Shown: piece by piece, positions 5,525-5,548 of the stretch | How the letters are laid out: each line of letters starts with the position of its first letter | Position numbering within the stretch: the stretch's first letter is position 1 | Assembly (NCBI GenBank): GCA_007118195.1 | Contig: SKSA01000214.1 | Span: 1-5,548 of the forward strand | DNA: 5,548 nt | Direction of reading: 5' to 3' | From: Anaerobacillus sp. | Lineage (GTDB): Bacteria; Bacillota; Bacilli; Bacillales; Anaerobacillaceae | Translations under genes and position numbers: made by a program | The notes under the pieces: generated by a model | What the model was told of the DNA's origin: nothing | The model's input: the letters and a program-made list of their open reading frames with translations, nothing else | The model's database searches: none

Positions 5525-5548
5525 CAAGTTTTGAGTTTCAAGTTTTGA
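5525..5548 (+). repeat. Second heptad repeat stretch (CAAGTTT/TGAGTTT), cut by window edge
   Basis: The right edge reads CAAGTTT, TGAGTTT, CAAGTTT, TGA: three full 7-bp units and the start of a fourth, then the window ends. TGAGTTT is identical to the unit of the acuA-acuB array, and CAAGTTT differs from it at the first two bases. The units alternate here rather than being uniform. Relative to mtnN the array lies on the template strand, so the mRNA leader would read AAACUUG/AAACUCA, the opposite orientation to the acu array. Confidence 0.75.

Overview
The window looks like chromosomal DNA from a low-GC, Gram-positive member of the Bacillaceae. The evidence is an AT-rich composition, strong Shine-Dalgarno (SD) sequences about 8 nt from ATG starts, a sigma-A-type promoter, and four proteins whose lengths and motifs match the Bacillus AcsA/AcuA/AcuB/AcuC set. 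Species cannot be read from the sequence.

Layout, left to right. acsA (acetyl-CoA synthetase, minus strand, 18-1733) is divergent from acuA (1910-2542), acuB (2709-3353) and acuC (3350-4537) on the plus strand. The 176-bp acsA/acuA gap holds a good acsA promoter. A perfect 20-bp palindrome with CodY-like character lies over its -35 and spacer. Downstream of acuC is a 276-bp gap with a large imperfect stem-loop. mtnN (MTA/SAH nucleosidase, minus strand, 4814-5509) then converges on acuC.

The acs/acu genes form one control circuit. AcsA activates acetate to acetyl-CoA, AcuA acetylates the AcsA active-site lysine (Lys548 here) and switches it off, and AcuC, a zinc-dependent deacetylase, switches it back on. 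AcuB (two CBS domains plus an ACT-like domain) is probably a ligand sensor in the same circuit. mtnN, a nucleosidase of the methionine/SAM cycle, is functionally unrelated. Its position suggests a local change of gene order compared with Bacillus subtilis, where the motPS-ccpA side of the locus faces acuC.

The least ordinary element is a heptanucleotide tandem array (unit TGAGTTT) that starts exactly at the acuA stop codon and fills much of the acuA-acuB gap. A second stretch of the same heptad family sits at the right edge, touching the mtnN SD. The coding content is otherwise conventional. I see no mobile element, CRISPR array, RNA gene or new multi-gene system.
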